From positions 1 to 41,748 of the forward strand of contig JADZFK010000038.1 of assembly GCA_020849945.1 (NCBI GenBank): DNA of 41,748 nucleotides, written 5' to 3'. Position 1 is the stretch's first letter. Each line of letters begins with the position of its first letter. Source of the DNA: Pirellulales bacterium. GTDB taxonomy: Bacteria > Planctomycetota > Planctomycetia > Pirellulales > Lacipirellulaceae. Positions 40,326-41,748 of this stretch are shown piece by piece. The position numbers and the translations under genes are program-made. The notes beneath the pieces are model-generated. The model saw nothing but the letters and a program-made list of their open reading frames with translations, was not told where the DNA came from and made no database searches.

Positions 40326-41495
40326 GTGCCAAGGTTGTACCCGTTATTCCTGGTAGCGATTCTGGCTGGGGGGGGATGGTATTTCACCAACGGCCCTGGC
40401 CAGGGCAAACTTGGCGACATTTTTAAGGCCGCCATGCAGCGGCAAGCTAGCTCACCTTACGCCACTTCTTACCCTGCTGGGGCTTCGCCGAACTCCTTCC
40501 CTAATGCCTCCCCCTATGCTGGCGGAGGGCCGGCCTACGGCTACAGCAATCCGAACCCATCGTCTTCGGTACCGGCCTCGAATTATTCGGTGCCCCCCGC
40601 TTCGCAAGTGCCGGCGATTTACGCCTCTCAATCGGTGCCCGGCGCGGTGCCGCCCCCGGCTCCCGCGTTTGGCGGGCCGGCCATTCGCATTGCCTCGTTC
40701 AACATTCAAACCTTTGGTGATGCCAAGGCCGCCAAACCCTACGTGATGGCAACGTTGGCGGCGATCATCCAAAACTTTCACGTCGTCGCCATTCAAGAAA
40801 TTCGCACCCAGGATGACTACTTCCTCGATAACTTTCTGCGAACCTACGTAAACGTGAACGGCCGACAGTACGACAAGATCGTCGGCCCGCGGCTCGGCCG
40901 CTCGAACAGCAAAGAGCAGTACGCCTACCTGTACGATACGGCGGCCATCGAAGTAAACCGCCGAGTTGTTTTCACGGTGAACGACCCGGACGACCTGCTT
41001 CATCGCGAGCCGCTGGTGGCGATGTTCCGTGTGCGAGGCCCGCCGCCCGAGCAAGCATTTACGTTCGTGCTGGTGAACGTTCACACAGACCCCGACGTGG
41101 CCCAAAAGGAAACCAGCACGCTCGCGCAAGTGTACCAAGTTGTTCGGCGAGCCATGGGTGGCGAAGACGATATCATCCTATTAGGCGATTTCAATGTGGA
41201 CGAACAGCACCTGGGCGACCTCGGCAAGCTCGACGGCGTACAACCCGTTGTGCGCGGAACGGCCACCAACACGCGGCAGGGTGCGCAGAACGACAATATC
41301 ATTCTGAACCGTCTATCGACGTCCGAATTCAGCGGCCGCTGGGGCGTGTACAACGTACAGCAGGTTCACAACCTTACGCTCGACCAAGCCCTGCAAGTAT
41401 CCGATCACTTGCCCATCTGGGCCGAATTCAGCGCCTACGAAAGCGCCACCCCAGGGCGAATGGCTGCTGGGAATGTCAACACGCTGATTCAGTAA
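40326..41495 (+). CDS. membrane-anchored endonuclease/exonuclease/phosphatase-family protein
   Basis: A 389-residue protein. The start is GTG at 40326, five bases after a perfect AAGGAGG. The N-terminus MPRLYPLFLVAILAGGGWYF is a signal anchor. A Ser/Pro/Tyr-rich linker (about 30-140) separates it from a DNase I-like domain: IRIASFNIQTFGD, VVAIQEIRTQDD (metal Glu), FVLVNVHTDPD, IILLGDFNVDEQ and the final VSDHLPIWAEF. Active-site residues of the EEP family (Glu, His, Asp-Asn, Ser-Asp-His) are all present. The domain would sit outside the cytoplasmic membrane and hydrolyse a phosphodiester in nucleic acid or an inositol-type lipid. Substrate unknown. Confidence 0.9.
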   Translation: MPRLYPLFLVAILAGGGWYFTNGPGQGKLGDIFKAAMQRQASSPYATSYPAGASPNSFPNASPYAGGGPAYGYSNPNPSSSVPASNYSVPPASQVPAIYASQSVPGAVPPPAPAFGGPAIRIASFNIQTFGDAKAAKPYVMATLAAIIQNFHVVAIQEIRTQDDYFLDNFLRTYVNVNGRQYDKIVGPRLGRSNSKEQYAYLYDTAAIEVNRRVVFTVNDPDDLLHREPLVAMFRVRGPPPEQAFTFVLVNVHTDPDVAQKETSTLAQVYQVVRRAMGGEDDIILLGDFNVDEQHLGDLGKLDGVQPVVRGTATNTRQGAQNDNIILNRLSTSEFSGRWGVYNVQQVHNLTLDQALQVSDHLPIWAEFSAYESATPGRMAAGNVNTLIQ

Positions 41496-41748
41496 CGGCG
41501 TTGCGCGGCGACGGAATCCATCGAAGGGTATCGCAGCAAGTTCTATTCCGGTTCCCTCACCACGGGGCACACGGATTCTACAGCGTTTTCACCACGGAGG
41601 CACGGAGGAAGAGTCGAATTGCAGGGCCGATCAGTTTTCGCTTTGGCACGCAAAATCAAGGCCGTCACTTACCGATGGCATGTCGGAAACCTCGATATTC
41701 GCACTGCTATCGCGTTCACCCGAAAATGCAGGTTAATGGTCCAAGTTG
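41496..41748. other. 3' intergenic tail with foldback-related words
   Basis: It contains CTCACCACGGGGCACACGGA (about 41556) and TTCACCACGGAGGCACGGAG (about 41589), both related to the left end of elements A and B. Another element copy may begin here and continue past the window. No gene is seen. Confidence 0.5.

Overview
The window looks like chromosomal DNA of a planctomycete, possibly a Gemmata-type lineage; the rank below phylum is a guess. The evidence is a DUF1559 protein with a type IV prepilin-like N-terminus, tetrahydromethanopterin-linked C1 genes (fae, mtdB-like) outside a methylotroph setting, GC-rich coding DNA, low operon density with long repeat-filled gaps, and a lysine/alanine-rich small protein of a type I associate with this phylum. 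No rRNA, tRNA, CRISPR array, prophage or plasmid gene was seen.

Layout. 1-2542: end of a TPR-like protein gene, then the fae and mtdB-like pair, split by a REP-bounded tyrosine transposase (RAYT). 2960-7604: DUF1559 protein, primary sigma factor (minus strand, with a clear intrinsic terminator), and a small zinc-ribbon membrane protein. 8229-12037: two related GTPase/DUF697-like genes on the minus strand, separated by an oppositely oriented two-gene cassette whose first gene (DUF6932-like) has a frameshift. 12189-16222: zinc-free quinone oxidoreductase, small basic protein, pseudo-receiver protein and an M50 (site-2-protease-like) membrane protease. 16178-29065: a minus-strand chemosensory run reading cheW, receptor, cheR, cheA, cheC, cheD, cheY, cheB, two further response regulators and a hybrid histidine kinase; a lone response regulator follows on the plus strand (29411). 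30309-32074: SAM methyltransferase and a short LuxR-type HTH protein. 32984-39504 (minus): SDR/epimerase, TPR-AAA ATPase, TPR membrane protein and polyphosphate kinase. 39704-41495 (plus): GNAT acetyltransferase and a membrane-anchored endonuclease/exonuclease/phosphatase-family protein.

How parts work together. Fae and the MtdB-like enzyme catalyse the first two steps of H4MPT-dependent formaldehyde oxidation. The chemosensory genes make a full phosphorelay (receptor, coupling protein, kinase, both adaptation enzymes, CheC-type phosphatase, deamidase, CheY) extended by several receivers and an HPt-bearing hybrid kinase. No flagellar gene is nearby, and the receptor has no membrane segment, so the output may not be swimming.

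The less ordinary content is in the mobile and repeat DNA. REP hairpins bound the RAYT gene, a small REP pair sits inside the chemosensory operon, and a solo REP abuts a foldback element. Three foldback (MITE-like) elements of about 230-280 bp have inverted ends starting near CTAG. Family assignments are by recognition of motifs, without database searches.
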